Of a stretch of 21,625 nt of DNA, positions 5,918 through 13,737 are shown piece after piece. A program made the translations under genes and the position numbers. Where the stretch lies: the NCBI GenBank assembly GCA_942492225.1, contig CALODS010000012.1, positions 1 through 21,625 on the forward strand. The letters run 5' to 3'. Below the pieces are notes generated by a model. The model did not search any database. It saw only the letters and a program-made list of their open reading frames with translations, and was not told the DNA's origin. The stretch is from JAFGTX01 sp942492225 (lineage in GTDB: Bacteria > Bacillota > Clostridia > Peptostreptococcales > Acidaminobacteraceae). Each line of letters starts with the position of its first letter. Positions within the stretch are counted from its first letter, which is position 1.

Positions 5918-7717
5918 ATGGGGGCACGAAAATTACAGCCAGTGCAACGTATGAATGATCATGATTTTAAACAATTTGAATTAGTAGTCCGTATGCTCTT
6001 TGGCGACACGATGACTGAAGAAGCACTTGACCGCAGTGAAACGGAAAATAAAGAATCAGGAACTGTTCAATTTTCACAATATCATGCATGGTGTCAACTT
6101 GCTTATGTTGTGGAAGCTGGTACAAAAGAAATTGATCCATCAAAATGTTTTGGCGTTAGAACCTATAAATCATTATTTTACCATGCACTTCAGGATAAAG
6201 CCGTGTTTATGGCACCTAATGGTTTTTGCACGCGTATAGGAAATAAGAAAGACAACAATCACATGAGGTGGATTAATGCCATCGTCGTGGACATCGATGA
6301 AATCATTTCTCTAGAAGACCTGCTAAAGAGAATTCAAAAAGCGAAACTTCCAGCGCCAACAATGATGAATAAAACACCGAGTGGTGGATGGCATGTTTAC
6401 TGGATACTAAAAAAGAGAGTTGAAGGCTGGTATAAAAGCAATAGAGAGATTTATAGCAAAATTGCTAAAGCGATTCAAGTCAGTATTGGTGCTGATGCAT
6501 TTGCTAAGTCAGTTTCTAATTACTTTAGAATACCTAAAGATATTCAGTACCTTCAGCCTAACAATCGTTTTACCCTATTGAAGTTTAAAAACTGGCATAA
6601 AAAAGCTCTTGAGACCAACTACTTAGTAAAAGAAACATCTAAGGAAAGTCTTATGGATCATAGGGCAATTGTTGAACTAAAAAAAGGTGTTGCAGATGGC
6701 AATAGAAATATTGCAACCTATTCTTTGGCCAAAGTATATCAGTATGAGGGTTATTCGCTAAAAGAAGCTCTTGTGGAAATGAAAGAGTGGAATAAACTTA
6801 ATATTCCTGCACTAAGCGATAAAGAACTTACTAAGCGGGTTAATAGTGCTTTTAATGGTGATAGCAAAATACCCCTAAATTACATTCATAATATTACTGG
6901 TATTAAAATAAACATTGGTAGAATAGTAGCCTTTAGGAATCATGCTAAAGAGCGTTCAGAACGTAAAAATAGCCATTTTGAAGAGATTATTAAGGATCTC
7001 TTTTTTTATTTGAACAAATATGGTTCATTCTTTGGATCACAAAGAGAACTTAGAGAAGAACTTGAAACCACTACAGGCTTTGAAGTTAAGGAACGATCAT
7101 TAAAAGAAGTGATTAAGCAGCTAAAAACTGAAGTTTATCAAGACAAAATCAAAATAGAGATAATTGGTAGTGGTCGAGGCGCTAAAACTAAGATAAGTCT
7201 AATTTCAAATAATAAAGATGATAAAAAACAAAGTGAAAACATCGTACATTTTGTACCCCAATTGTACCCCAAAACCGTTTTGGGCGGAGAAAAAGGGTTT
7301 GACCAGTCTATTTTGTACCCCAATTGTACCCCAAACAGGGTGGAGCAGTTAAGTTTTGAGGAAGTTAGTAGAAAATTTTGTACCCCAATTGGGGTACAAA
7401 AACCAAAAAACTTTAGGCAGAAATCAAAAAAAATGAAAGAAGAAGTGTATAGTTCTAACAAAGTAATATCAATGCATAGAGGACTATCCGAGAAAAATTT
7501 AAAAACGGTGCAAGTTCCCAATAAACATAGCAGGGCTGGTAGGGTGGTCTTACAAATGGCCGATAGGCCCTCCGCTCAATGCGGTTATCAACATTTCCAC
7601 GAAGTCCACAGTGAGAATTGTTTGACCGTAGTTACTGTGGACCCTTGTGGTAATGTTGGTAACCGCCGCCCGGCCTGTGGACAAAATAGAAAGGAAGAGA
7701 GAGAGGATGACTGTTGA
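5918..7717 (+). CDS. replication initiator/primase (AEP primase + PriCT domains)
   Basis: The 599-aa replication protein has an N-terminal archaeo-eukaryotic primase-like domain: VVDIDE with catalytic D125/D127, TPSGGWHVYW with H159 (153-162), and NYFRIP (201-206). A PriCT-type helical domain follows (about 257-315: GNRNIATYSLAKVY ... WNKLNIPALSDKEL), then a probable winged helix (350-425). The tail beyond about 440 is encoded by repeated DNA (iterons 7251-7399 and a hairpin 7581-7666) and is of odd composition, rich in Cys, His and Pro. ATG at 5918 has AGAAAGGA 8 bases ahead; the frame is open from 5840 but that part lies in the terminator hairpin. It should start replication of the element from an origin within its own gene. 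It ends TGATG-coupled to the next gene. Confidence 0.8.
   Translation: MGARKLQPVQRMNDHDFKQFELVVRMLFGDTMTEEALDRSETENKESGTVQFSQYHAWCQLAYVVEAGTKEIDPSKCFGVRTYKSLFYHALQDKAVFMAPNGFCTRIGNKKDNNHMRWINAIVVDIDEIISLEDLLKRIQKAKLPAPTMMNKTPSGGWHVYWILKKRVEGWYKSNREIYSKIAKAIQVSIGADAFAKSVSNYFRIPKDIQYLQPNNRFTLLKFKNWHKKALETNYLVKETSKESLMDHRAIVELKKGVADGNRNIATYSLAKVYQYEGYSLKEALVEMKEWNKLNIPALSDKELTKRVNSAFNGDSKIPLNYIHNITGIKINIGRIVAFRNHAKERSERKNSHFEEIIKDLFFYLNKYGSFFGSQRELREELETTTGFEVKERSLKEVIKQLKTEVYQDKIKIEIIGSGRGAKTKISLISNNKDDKKQSENIVHFVPQLYPKTVLGGEKGFDQSILYPNCTPNRVEQLSFEEVSRKFCTPIGVQKPKNFRQKSKKMKEEVYSSNKVISMHRGLSEKNLKTVQVPNKHSRAGRVVLQMADRPSAQCGYQHFHEVHSENCLTVVTVDPCGNVGNRRPACGQNRKEEREDDC
7251..7399. repeat. iteron cluster: six copies of TTGTACCCCAA
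   Basis: The 11-bp unit occurs as two tandem direct pairs (7251-7272 and 7313-7334) and one head-to-head pair forming a perfect 22-bp palindrome (7378-7399). Pair starts are 62 and 65 bases apart, about six helical turns. Such spaced repeats within a rep gene are typical Rep-binding sites of theta-replicating plasmids. They encode part of the Rep tail in frame. Confidence 0.85.
7581..7666. repeat. large imperfect hairpin in 3' end of rep, candidate origin structure
   Basis: Arms 7581-7612 and 7634-7666 match as inverted repeats at nearly every position (starting GCGGTTATCAACATT and ending AATGTTGGTAACCGC) with a 21-base loop. GTCCACAG occurs at 7604-7611 and its reverse complement CTGTGGAC at 7635-7642 and 7675-7682. 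TTATCAACA (7585-7593) and TTGTCCACA (reverse strand, 7676-7684) each differ by one base from the DnaA box TTATCCACA. The stretch is more GC-rich than its surroundings. A replication origin or single-strand origin is the favoured reading; an inserted small palindromic element is the alternative. Confidence 0.7.
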
Positions 7718-8058
7718 TGAGATGTATAGACTGTGATGGTAGTGGTTGGATCCGTTGTAATTCTAGCAGCAATGGAGCCTATAAAGTTGAAAAGAAGGTA
7801 TGCACTAAATGTAGTGGTACTGGAGAACAGCCACGTCATATGACCCTGGAACAATTAGAAGTAGAGGCTAATACAATAGTTGAAATCTATTGCTTAGGAG
7901 ATGAGTGTGACTATTCACTCAATCCTGATTCAGAAATTAAAAATTATTTTAGAGTGGTTATGGATGGAGGCTTTGTTATGTATGATGGCGAGGGTGGCAT
8001 GATAACTTGCTGTCCATTATGTTGTGAAAATACATTGCAGATTGAACCTATTGATTAA
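7717..8058 (+). CDS. small zinc-finger protein with DnaJ-type CxxCxGxG motif
   Basis: The ATG overlaps the rep stop (TGATG), and AGAGGATGA lies before it; a TTG one codon upstream is an alternative start. The 113-aa product begins MRCIDCDGSGW and has KVCTKCSGTGEQ near residue 30, i.e. two CxxCxGxG zinc-binding knuckles as in the central domain of DnaJ. A second Cys group (CCPLCCE) is near the C-terminus. Small proteins of this kind are common in phages and plasmids, usually without known function. Coupling to rep suggests a role with replication, which is inference. Confidence 0.7.
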   Translation: MRCIDCDGSGWIRCNSSSNGAYKVEKKVCTKCSGTGEQPRHMTLEQLEVEANTIVEIYCLGDECDYSLNPDSEIKNYFRVVMDGGFVMYDGEGGMITCCPLCCENTLQIEPID

Positions 8059-8088
8059 AAAGAAGATGCATCAGAAGGGAGAGTAATT

Positions 8089-8304
8089 ATGGTAACACGA
8101 TTGATATTGTTAGGGTTGTTTGTTATATCAATTATTATACTTCTAGTAAAATTTGTAGAACTACTTTATATGATAACAATAATTCTAATAGCTGTGTTAA
8201 AAGGTGAGATACCATTTCCTAATTTAAATGGTAATGGTTTTATAATTTTTATTATATGTCTCTTTGGATCACTAGCTTTAATAGGTTCATTGATTCAGAA
8301 ATAG
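8089..8304 (+). CDS. small membrane protein, 71 aa, two TM segments
   Basis: ATG follows AGAAGGGAGAGTAATT. Residues 4-24 and about 48-68 are strongly hydrophobic, with a short loop holding KGEIPFPNLNGNG between them. No signal-cleavage site or family is recognised. Confidence 0.6.
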   Translation: MVTRLILLGLFVISIIILLVKFVELLYMITIILIAVLKGEIPFPNLNGNGFIIFIICLFGSLALIGSLIQK

Positions 8305-8316
8305 AAAGAGGCTGAA

Positions 8317-8475
8317 ATGAACAAATACATCATTACTATTTATTTTATGTATAATTTCTGTCTAGTCATAAATTTGCTTATAGTGTATGGCTTCAGTAAA
8401 TTAATAGAAAAATTTCAAAAGAAGTTGAGAGGGGGTGATTCAATTGAAAATACCAAAGGTAGCCTGCGACTGTGA
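8317..8475 (+). CDS. small membrane protein, 52 aa
   Basis: The gene starts at ATG 8317 after GAAAGAGGCTGAA. Residues 4-30 form one hydrophobic helix, followed by a basic stretch (KLIEKFQKKLRGG) that would stay in the cytoplasm. The size and layout resemble holin-like or spanin-like phage proteins, but that is too weak to assign. Its last 32 bases overlap the next gene in another frame. Confidence 0.45.
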   Translation: MNKYIITIYFMYNFCLVINLLIVYGFSKLIEKFQKKLRGGDSIENTKGSLRL

Positions 8476-8602
8476 ATCTATTTCATGGATGCTTGATTGT
8501 CTTAATAAAGAACACGTGTGCATAGAGTGCACGTGCCGGGTGCCTTTTGAAGAAATGAGGGATAAAATTAATGCGTTAATGGAGGAGGGGCATGATGAGT
8601 GA
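8444..8602 (+). CDS. Cys-rich small protein, 52 aa, TTG start
   Basis: TTG at 8444 has GAGAGGGGGTGATT in front, better than any ATG in the frame. The product starts MKIPKVACDCES and carries seven cysteines, mostly as CDC and CIECTC, suggesting a metal site. It overlaps the previous gene by 32 bases and the next by 11 bases; GGAGGAGGGG in its 3' end serves the next gene. Confidence 0.5.
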   Translation: MKIPKVACDCESISWMLDCLNKEHVCIECTCRVPFEEMRDKINALMEEGHDE

Positions 8603-8729
8603 ACAGTTGAATGTTATCAATAAAACAATTGATGACCTAGCAAAAGAATATCCAGAAATGGATGCTATGGATCTTCTTGAAATGGCAAGAGAAGAAATAA
8701 AAAAATTGAAAGAATACCAGGTGTTATAA
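8592..8729 (+). CDS. small helical protein, 45 aa
   Basis: Two consecutive in-frame ATGs (8592, 8595) follow GGAGGAGGGG. The product, MMSEQLNVINKTIDDLAKEY..., is acidic and mostly helical with no membrane segment. It is the third of three nested small genes. Confidence 0.5.
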   Translation: MMSEQLNVINKTIDDLAKEYPEMDAMDLLEMAREEIKKLKEYQVL

Positions 8730-8787
8730 GAGATGTCATTGCTATTAGAATCTAGTATTAGTGAAATAAAAAAAGGGAGGAACAATA

Positions 8788-9084
8788 ATGACAAAAGAAC
8801 AGGCAAAAATTTTAATCGACCAACTGGGAGGGCCTAATAAGCTAAAGGCAATGATTGGTGTGACACATTTTTTTAATGGGGATCAGGGTGTATCATTTAA
8901 CTTTAAGGGGAGCAAAAAACATAACAGTTGTACAATCAACTTAACAAGTATGGACACATATGACATGAAAATATCAAAGTTTATTAGTGGAAGAGAATCA
9001 GAGATTGTAGAGTACAATGATATCTTTTGTGACCAGTTAAAGCCTTTATTTACAAAGACAACTGGATTAGAGCTAAGTCTATAA
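8788..9084 (+). CDS. hypothetical phage/plasmid-type protein, 98 aa
   Basis: ATG follows GGGAGGAACAAT. The sequence MTKEQAKILIDQLGGPNKLKAMIG ... FNFKG ... CTINLTSMDTYDMKI ... TTGLELSL looks like a small mixed alpha/beta protein that I associate with Firmicute phages and integrative elements, where it is annotated only as hypothetical. No catalytic motif is seen. Confidence 0.65.
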   Translation: MTKEQAKILIDQLGGPNKLKAMIGVTHFFNGDQGVSFNFKGSKKHNSCTINLTSMDTYDMKISKFISGRESEIVEYNDIFCDQLKPLFTKTTGLELSL

Positions 9085-9096
9085 GTTGGTGATGAA

Positions 9097-9552
9097 GTGG
9101 AAAAACAATTAAAAGATGGGGAGCATTTAAAAACTTTGCGATATAAAGTTTGGGAAGCTATTAAATACCTTGTGAGATCAAATGTTTTATTAGGAGCACT
9201 GATGATTTATATGTGTCTGATGTCATCGATGGGTTATTACAAGTATATAAGCAGTTATTTTATATTAACATTCGATCAGTGGCAGAAAATCCTTGAAATT
9301 AGAGAAGATGCGGTTTATCTCTTAGTCAGATTTCATGTAATAGTAATGATGGTCATAGTGTTTATGTCAGGATTCTCAGGACTATTTTCAGGGTTGGTGT
9401 ATATGCAGTCAAAAGGAAAAAACATGGTACGAGAAGTTATGTTCTTTACAACAGTAACGTTTATACTGCTGATTTTAGCGGTAGGCGTACAATTATATTT
9501 TGAAGATCCATATGTACTTTTAAAGCATTTTATGGATGTATCACAACTCTAA
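9097..9552 (+). CDS. integral membrane protein, 151 aa, three TM segments
   Basis: It starts at GTG 9097 (GTTGGTGATGAA upstream). Hydrophobic segments lie at about residues 29-48, 80-108 and 115-138, with a basic N-terminal region and a short C-terminus. It precedes the secretion operon but is separated from it by a terminator-like hairpin. No family is recognised; it could be an accessory membrane component. Confidence 0.6.
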   Translation: MEKQLKDGEHLKTLRYKVWEAIKYLVRSNVLLGALMIYMCLMSSMGYYKYISSYFILTFDQWQKILEIREDAVYLLVRFHVIVMMVIVFMSGFSGLFSGLVYMQSKGKNMVREVMFFTTVTFILLILAVGVQLYFEDPYVLLKHFMDVSQL

Positions 9553-9575
9553 TTATATATGAAATAAAGCAGATG

Positions 9576-9595
9576 GAGCCAGAGGGCTCTTTTTT
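9576..9595 (+). terminator. short terminator/attenuator hairpin
   Basis: GAGCC/GGCTC with loop AGAG is followed by six Ts. The stem has only five pairs, so termination may be partial. Only 25 bases lie between it and the first gene of the secretion operon (9621), with no evident promoter, so transcription from upstream probably reads through. Confidence 0.55.
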
Positions 9596-9620
9596 AGTGG
9601 AAAAAATAAGGAGGAAAAAG

Positions 9621-10061
9621 ATGAATAAAGAAATTATAAGGAAAATTGCATTGTTACTGCTGTTACTGATGACATTGACTTCAGTGGGGGTTGGCTTTGC
9701 TGATAATGAAAGTGGAGAAAAGAAAACAGGGACAGCTGCTTTGCAAGGTGTCTTTCAGGATGCCTATGACGATGAAGACGTTCAAACTGCAACGGTAGAA
9801 ATTACTAAGCCAATGGCAAAACTTATTAGTATAGGATTTGCAGCTTTTGGTTTGCTTCTTGTAGCAGGTGTATTTTACTTTGGTGGTGGTGACTTCTGGT
9901 TAACACTTGCTGGTAAAGGGTCTATGTCAAAGGTAAGATGCGGTGTACTCATTTTTGGACTTGCGCTGGGTACTTTATTCTTTACCGGAGGAATTTTCGA
10001 TACTATTGGCCTCACTGATAGAGTTATCGTAAAAGCGATTCAAAATCTATTGAGTAACTAA
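9621..10061 (+). CDS. secreted/inner-membrane protein with signal peptide and two TM segments (VirB2/TrbC-like layout)
   Basis: I start it at ATG 9621 because AAGGAGGAAAAAG precedes it; the open frame upstream runs through the hairpin. The 146-aa product has a basic start MNKEIIRKI, a hydrophobic core (LLLLLLMTLTSVGVG) and a likely signal peptidase site after GFA (about 25). Hydrophobic helices follow at 67-87 and 107-127 with a Lys/Arg loop (SMSKVR) between. Signal peptide plus two helices and a short loop is the layout of conjugative pilins of the VirB2/TrbC type. The link is structural inference; no sequence family is recognised. Confidence 0.6.
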   Translation: MNKEIIRKIALLLLLLMTLTSVGVGFADNESGEKKTGTAALQGVFQDAYDDEDVQTATVEITKPMAKLISIGFAAFGLLLVAGVFYFGGGDFWLTLAGKGSMSKVRCGVLIFGLALGTLFFTGGIFDTIGLTDRVIVKAIQNLLSN

Positions 10062-10063
10062 GT

Positions 10064-10378
10064 ATGAAATCATACAATGACTATTTCAACCCACCAGAAG
10101 GATTTAATTTTGAATATGTAAAAAGTGTTATGAAAGTACTGTATCCAATTACTTTTGCAATTTCAGTTGTAATGACAGCAGTGAGCTTTGCTGTCATTGC
10201 AACTGCATACTTTGAAATAGTAAAGGGCGATCATTTTTCTAAGTGGCGCATGGTAGAATCGATGGATCCAAAAGTAAAACTAGGTCTTGGCATTGTTATG
10301 TTAATCATCTCTGTTTCCTACAACAAATGGTATATAGTAATCTTCTTTCCTGATGGAATTTTAAATATGATCTTATAA
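10064..10378 (+). CDS. small membrane protein, 104 aa, two TM segments
   Basis: The ATG is 2 bases after the upstream stop. Hydrophobic segments are at about 26-50 and 72-97, and the N-terminus (YNDYFNPPEGFNFEY) is polar. Being fused in transcription to the VirB2-like gene and the TadZ-like gene, it is probably a structural or assembly part of the same apparatus. Not otherwise recognised. Confidence 0.6.
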   Translation: MKSYNDYFNPPEGFNFEYVKSVMKVLYPITFAISVVMTAVSFAVIATAYFEIVKGDHFSKWRMVESMDPKVKLGLGIVMLIISVSYNKWYIVIFFPDGILNMIL

Positions 10379-10397
10379 AAAGAAAAGGGGTGAGGTG

Positions 10398-11579
10398 ATG
10401 GAGAATAAAGAAATAATTGAACTCATGGTACCAGAAGGGTGCCTAGATGAGTACATTGCCCGAATAAATATTAGCGAAGGCTATTTCGCACGGGCATTTG
10501 AAAATGATGACACAAAAACATATAAAGGTGTGAGTGCAATTGTCATAGAGGGCATTTCATATGACAAAATACTAAAATTCATTGAAACATTTCCACCATT
10601 ACTTGAAATAGTGGTCATTGAGAATATTCATGAACAGTATCTTTATACGGCACAACTTAAGAGACATGGTGTTCATTTCATGGCACGCCAGAAATTTTTA
10701 GAGCGCTTTGATGACACCGAAGAAGTATCAGTGGATACCGCATCAAACAAGACCATAAAAGTAGAGAAAAAAGAGGGTCGATTTAATCTTTTAAGTAGGT
10801 TTAACAGAGAAAAAAAGGCCACTCAAAGGGTAAAAAATTCTATCTCGACATTACTAACAAGCAGTAAAACAAGTGTCCAGAAGGTAGAACTTAGAACAAC
10901 AGAAAAAGAGAAAATGATTCCAGTTATTAAACGTCATGAAAAAGAAGTAAAAAAAGCAATCAGTAAAGGCACCTACATTTTGAGTGGTAGTGCCTTTACT
11001 ACTTTTTTAATGACTGAGTACCTTGCGCTTAAAGCGCCAATCACAGTAGTGGATATCACTGGTAAATTAAACAACTTTTACGGTTGCCGGGAAAAAGAAA
11101 AGGTAAAGGAATTACTTTTAGGAAAAGACGATCCACTCATAATCCATGGAAACATTATATTTTATGGTGACTCTGATATGTGCTTAAGCGTTGAAGAACT
11201 CTTACTAATTAGAGAAAGGCTACATCAAGAAACAATGATTGTTGTATTTTATATGCCACAGGATCAAATAAGTATAGCGCTTCCCATAGCCGATAAAATA
11301 TTTTACTGTATGGATGAAAGTAAAATCATTACAAGAGCAGGAGAAATGAAGATTGAAAACTCATCGAAAGTTAAGATTGTTGTCAGTCAGAGGATGCACA
11401 TATTGACACGACATGCAGTGAAAGAACGTTTAGCGGTTGAAGATTTAGTAGAAGTACTAGAGTTGTCCGCGCTTGATAGCCGTGATATGACGTCTATATA
11501 TAAATCAGTTGATAAAAGGGAGATGGTTAAGAAAAGTGTGATTGAAAAATATTTCGAAACATTTGCAGAACAAATTTAA
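10398..11579 (+). CDS. TadZ-like localisation protein with degenerate P-loop
   Basis: ATG 10398 is preferred over GTG 10395 (site AAAGGGGTGAGG). The 393-aa protein has an N-terminal receiver-like segment (about 1-105), a basic Ser/Lys linker (115-190), and a ParA/MinD-like domain beginning GTYILSGSAFTTFLMTEYLALKAP, where a Walker A lysine is absent. VVDITGKLNNF follows, as in the strand after the P-loop. Tad systems have a TadZ/CpaE protein with an atypical receiver and ParA-like domain that places the machine at a pole. Its position next to CpaB and CpaF genes supports this. Nucleotide binding is doubtful. Confidence 0.6.
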   Translation: MENKEIIELMVPEGCLDEYIARINISEGYFARAFENDDTKTYKGVSAIVIEGISYDKILKFIETFPPLLEIVVIENIHEQYLYTAQLKRHGVHFMARQKFLERFDDTEEVSVDTASNKTIKVEKKEGRFNLLSRFNREKKATQRVKNSISTLLTSSKTSVQKVELRTTEKEKMIPVIKRHEKEVKKAISKGTYILSGSAFTTFLMTEYLALKAPITVVDITGKLNNFYGCREKEKVKELLLGKDDPLIIHGNIIFYGDSDMCLSVEELLLIRERLHQETMIVVFYMPQDQISIALPIADKIFYCMDESKIITRAGEMKIENSSKVKIVVSQRMHILTRHAVKERLAVEDLVEVLELSALDSRDMTSIYKSVDKREMVKKSVIEKYFETFAEQI

Positions 11580-11596
11580 GAATAGAGGTGATTAAA

Positions 11597-12253
11597 ATGA
11601 AAAAAATATTGATTGTTGGTTTACCTGGTACTGGTGTGACATTAATAACTAAAATGCTGGCAAAAGAGCTTAGTAAAAGAGGTAGTGTTGTCATAAAAGA
11701 CAGTAGTGTCACTGGAAGAACCTTTGAGAGCTTTGTTCTAAATGATTTGGATGAGACAGTGGGTGTTGTTGATTACGATGGTATCGATATTGTACGAAAC
11801 AGTGTAGAGCTATCAACTTATGATTTTTGTATTACAGAAGCAACGATAGCAGAAACTGAAATGTCAAAGGATGAAATAAAGAGTTTTGATAAAGTAATCG
11901 TTATTGCTAATGGCAACATGCAAAGGAAACTGAGGACAGAACGTTTTATCAAAGACAACAAGTTAAGAAACATTATATTGATAGTAAATCTCTCTTATAT
12001 AGGAGAAATGGACTATGCAGATGGCTTTGTAGATTATGTTGCATTTATTGGTATGGATAGTGGCATCCAGGCTACAGATGCCAAGGGCGAGAAAAAGGGA
12101 AAAATCATGCTATCTAAAATGCCAAAGGATTTTAGAAAACAAGTAACTGCATTGGCGATGGAAGTTGTACCGGAAGAAGAAAAAAAGGATAGATTATGGC
12201 CGGTATTGATAAAAGACAAGTCGCATAAGAAGGGTGATTCAGTAAATGTTTAA
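11597..12253 (+). CDS. P-loop NTPase-fold protein, degenerate Walker A
   Basis: ATG 11597 has AGAGGTG 6 bases ahead; a GTG at 11588 overlaps that site. The 218-aa protein begins MKKILIVGLPGTGVTLITKML, a P-loop shape in which the lysine of GxxGxGK[ST] is replaced by Val. Its later strands (TVGVVDYDG, KVIVIANG, NIILIVNL) follow the SIMIBI/ParA order. It lies between the TadZ-like and CpaB genes and overlaps the latter by 8 bases, so it should work in the same complex, perhaps as a second TadZ-type partner. Confidence 0.6.
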   Translation: MKKILIVGLPGTGVTLITKMLAKELSKRGSVVIKDSSVTGRTFESFVLNDLDETVGVVDYDGIDIVRNSVELSTYDFCITEATIAETEMSKDEIKSFDKVIVIANGNMQRKLRTERFIKDNKLRNIILIVNLSYIGEMDYADGFVDYVAFIGMDSGIQATDAKGEKKGKIMLSKMPKDFRKQVTALAMEVVPEEEKKDRLWPVLIKDKSHKKGDSVNV

Positions 12254-13070
12254 GTTTAGGTTTAAAAGAAAACTAAAGGAAAATTTCGCAGGTGTACGTC
12301 AGAATGATCTTAGAAGCCAAGCAAGAAAGCATAGAATCCAAGGTGGGCTGTTAATGGTAATTATGCTTACACTTTTGCTTATTGCGAGTGGTTATTTTTT
12401 ATGGCCAAAAATTGAAAATGGCATTAGAGCATCTATTCAAAAGGAAATAGATAAAGAGATGGTTGTGATTACGGTAACAAAGCATGCTATTGAAAAGGGT
12501 GAGCATATTGGTGACAATGTTATTCAAAAAAAAATGAAAAGGACAGATATTCCTAAAGACGTCCCTTTTGCATCCCTCTCTTCAGATTACATTTTCAAAA
12601 GAAATTTATCTGAAAATGAAATTATTACAAATGGTGATGTTATAAAATTGTCTGAATTAGTACCACATTCAAGACGATATCAAGAATACAACGGCGTTAT
12701 AGATGTGCCTGCTGGTATTGAAGAATATAGAAATGGAGAGAACAATGAAATTCTTGTCGTTGATGTGCGTTATCAGAACCTAGCAGAAGAACGCAACGAG
12801 GTCATTTTGAGCAAAAAAGAAATGCCCCTACTCATTGGATCTACCATCTGGTTTGAAATAGAGGATGAACGCGAGAGAAAACTTATGGATAGTGCGATGA
12901 AAGAAAAACAATTGGAGGGTGGAAGTTTAATACTGACTATCTACACCGATCCAGTTATTCAAGAAAAAGCAACCGTGACTTATATACCCTTAGATGAAAG
13001 AGAAGGTGTATCAAAAGAAACAAAGGAGGAAACGCCTAGTGATGAAGAATCCAAAGAGCAAACTGATTAA
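12246..13070 (+). CDS. cpaB: CpaB/RcpC-like SAF-domain pilus assembly protein
   Basis: A 274-aa protein with a basic cytoplasmic start, one membrane helix (33-53), and an extracellular SAF domain (about 73-132: VVITVTKHAIEKGEHIGDNVIQKKM ... FKRNLSENEIITNGDV). The rest follows the CpaB plan (VVDVRYQNLAEERNEVILS, GSTIWFEIEDE). CpaB/RcpC proteins belong to Tad/Flp pilus systems and are often described as peptidoglycan- or pilus-channel associated. Its 3' end overlaps the next gene by about 30 bases. Confidence 0.75.
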   Translation: MFKFRFKRKLKENFAGVRQNDLRSQARKHRIQGGLLMVIMLTLLLIASGYFLWPKIENGIRASIQKEIDKEMVVITVTKHAIEKGEHIGDNVIQKKMKRTDIPKDVPFASLSSDYIFKRNLSENEIITNGDVIKLSELVPHSRRYQEYNGVIDVPAGIEEYRNGENNEILVVDVRYQNLAEERNEVILSKKEMPLLIGSTIWFEIEDERERKLMDSAMKEKQLEGGSLILTIYTDPVIQEKATVTYIPLDEREGVSKETKEETPSDEESKEQTD

Positions 13071-13737
13071 TAGTTATTCCAGTGGCGTCCATAGTGGCGC
13101 TTTAACAAATTCTGTATTGATCGCTGATGATCTTGCCCATCAAGGATATAAAGTTTTGCTTGTAATATCCAATCAGCACAAAATGAAAAAACTACTCGAG
13201 TCATTTGAGCAGGACGTCTTTCTAAGTACAAGCAAAGAAACAGAACTCCAAGAGCTTTTTATGCTTTTAGAAGCTGGAAAATTAACGGATGAAAGGTTGA
13301 TGCTTTATTCTAAAAAATTATTAACAAGAGATCTACATTTAGTAGGTGCCATGGATGATGATCAGGTAGCTGAGATTAAGAAAATATTTCCGATGACAGG
13401 TGAATATGATTTTGTATTTAATATATCAGACAAACATTTAGAGTTTGCAGATCTTAATATTAGAACAGAAACACAAGATGCATTGATAAGACTATTAGAA
13501 CAAGAGCGTGAAATACTTGGGGACATTATGATTATTGGTCAATATAAACCCTACAAACATTTGTCAATAAAGAAGATTAGGCGGTGGCTTGGTGGTATAC
13601 CAGTTTTTCCAGTCTCACAGTCAGAAGAAGTTAATAGGGCTTATCATAAAAGTAATTTGCTTATGAAAAATTATGATATTGATAAAGAGATAGACACTAT
13701 TGCAAAATATATAAGACGTCAGGTGGTGATCAAATGA
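13039..13737 (+). CDS. third ParA/TadZ-like protein, degenerate P-loop
   Basis: GTG 13039 and ATG 13042 are adjacent candidates; AGGAGGA (13024-13030) gives 8-base spacing to the GTG. The product starts MKNPKSKLINSYSSGVHSGALTNSVLIADDLAHQGYKVLLV. This matches the beta-strand/loop/helix/beta-strand start of ParA-like proteins, with GVHSGALTNS in place of KGGxGKT. A long helical middle and a C-terminal IKKIRRWLGG...IPVFPVSQSEEVNRA follow. It precedes the CpaF gene with a 4-base overlap. Likely a non-catalytic or weak ATPase of the Tad-like system. Confidence 0.65.
   Translation: MMKNPKSKLINSYSSGVHSGALTNSVLIADDLAHQGYKVLLVISNQHKMKKLLESFEQDVFLSTSKETELQELFMLLEAGKLTDERLMLYSKKLLTRDLHLVGAMDDDQVAEIKKIFPMTGEYDFVFNISDKHLEFADLNIRTETQDALIRLLEQEREILGDIMIIGQYKPYKHLSIKKIRRWLGGIPVFPVSQSEEVNRAYHKSNLLMKNYDIDKEIDTIAKYIRRQVVIK

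Noticed and set aside
6027..6239. Second frame within the rep gene
   Set aside because: It is an out-of-frame shadow of the primase domain without its own start signal.
7251..7399. CRISPR array
   Set aside because: The 11-bp units come in tandem or inverted pairs, not as long repeats with unique spacers of equal size; they are iterons.
7138..7521. Minus-strand frame opposite the rep iterons
   Set aside because: It mirrors the repeats, has no ribosome site and a low-complexity product; the plus-strand rep reading continues through.
8733..8834. Short frame MSLLLESSISEIKKG... overlapping the start of the 98-aa gene
   Set aside because: It has no ribosome site of its own, reads into the next gene in another frame and has an Asn/Arg-rich random composition.
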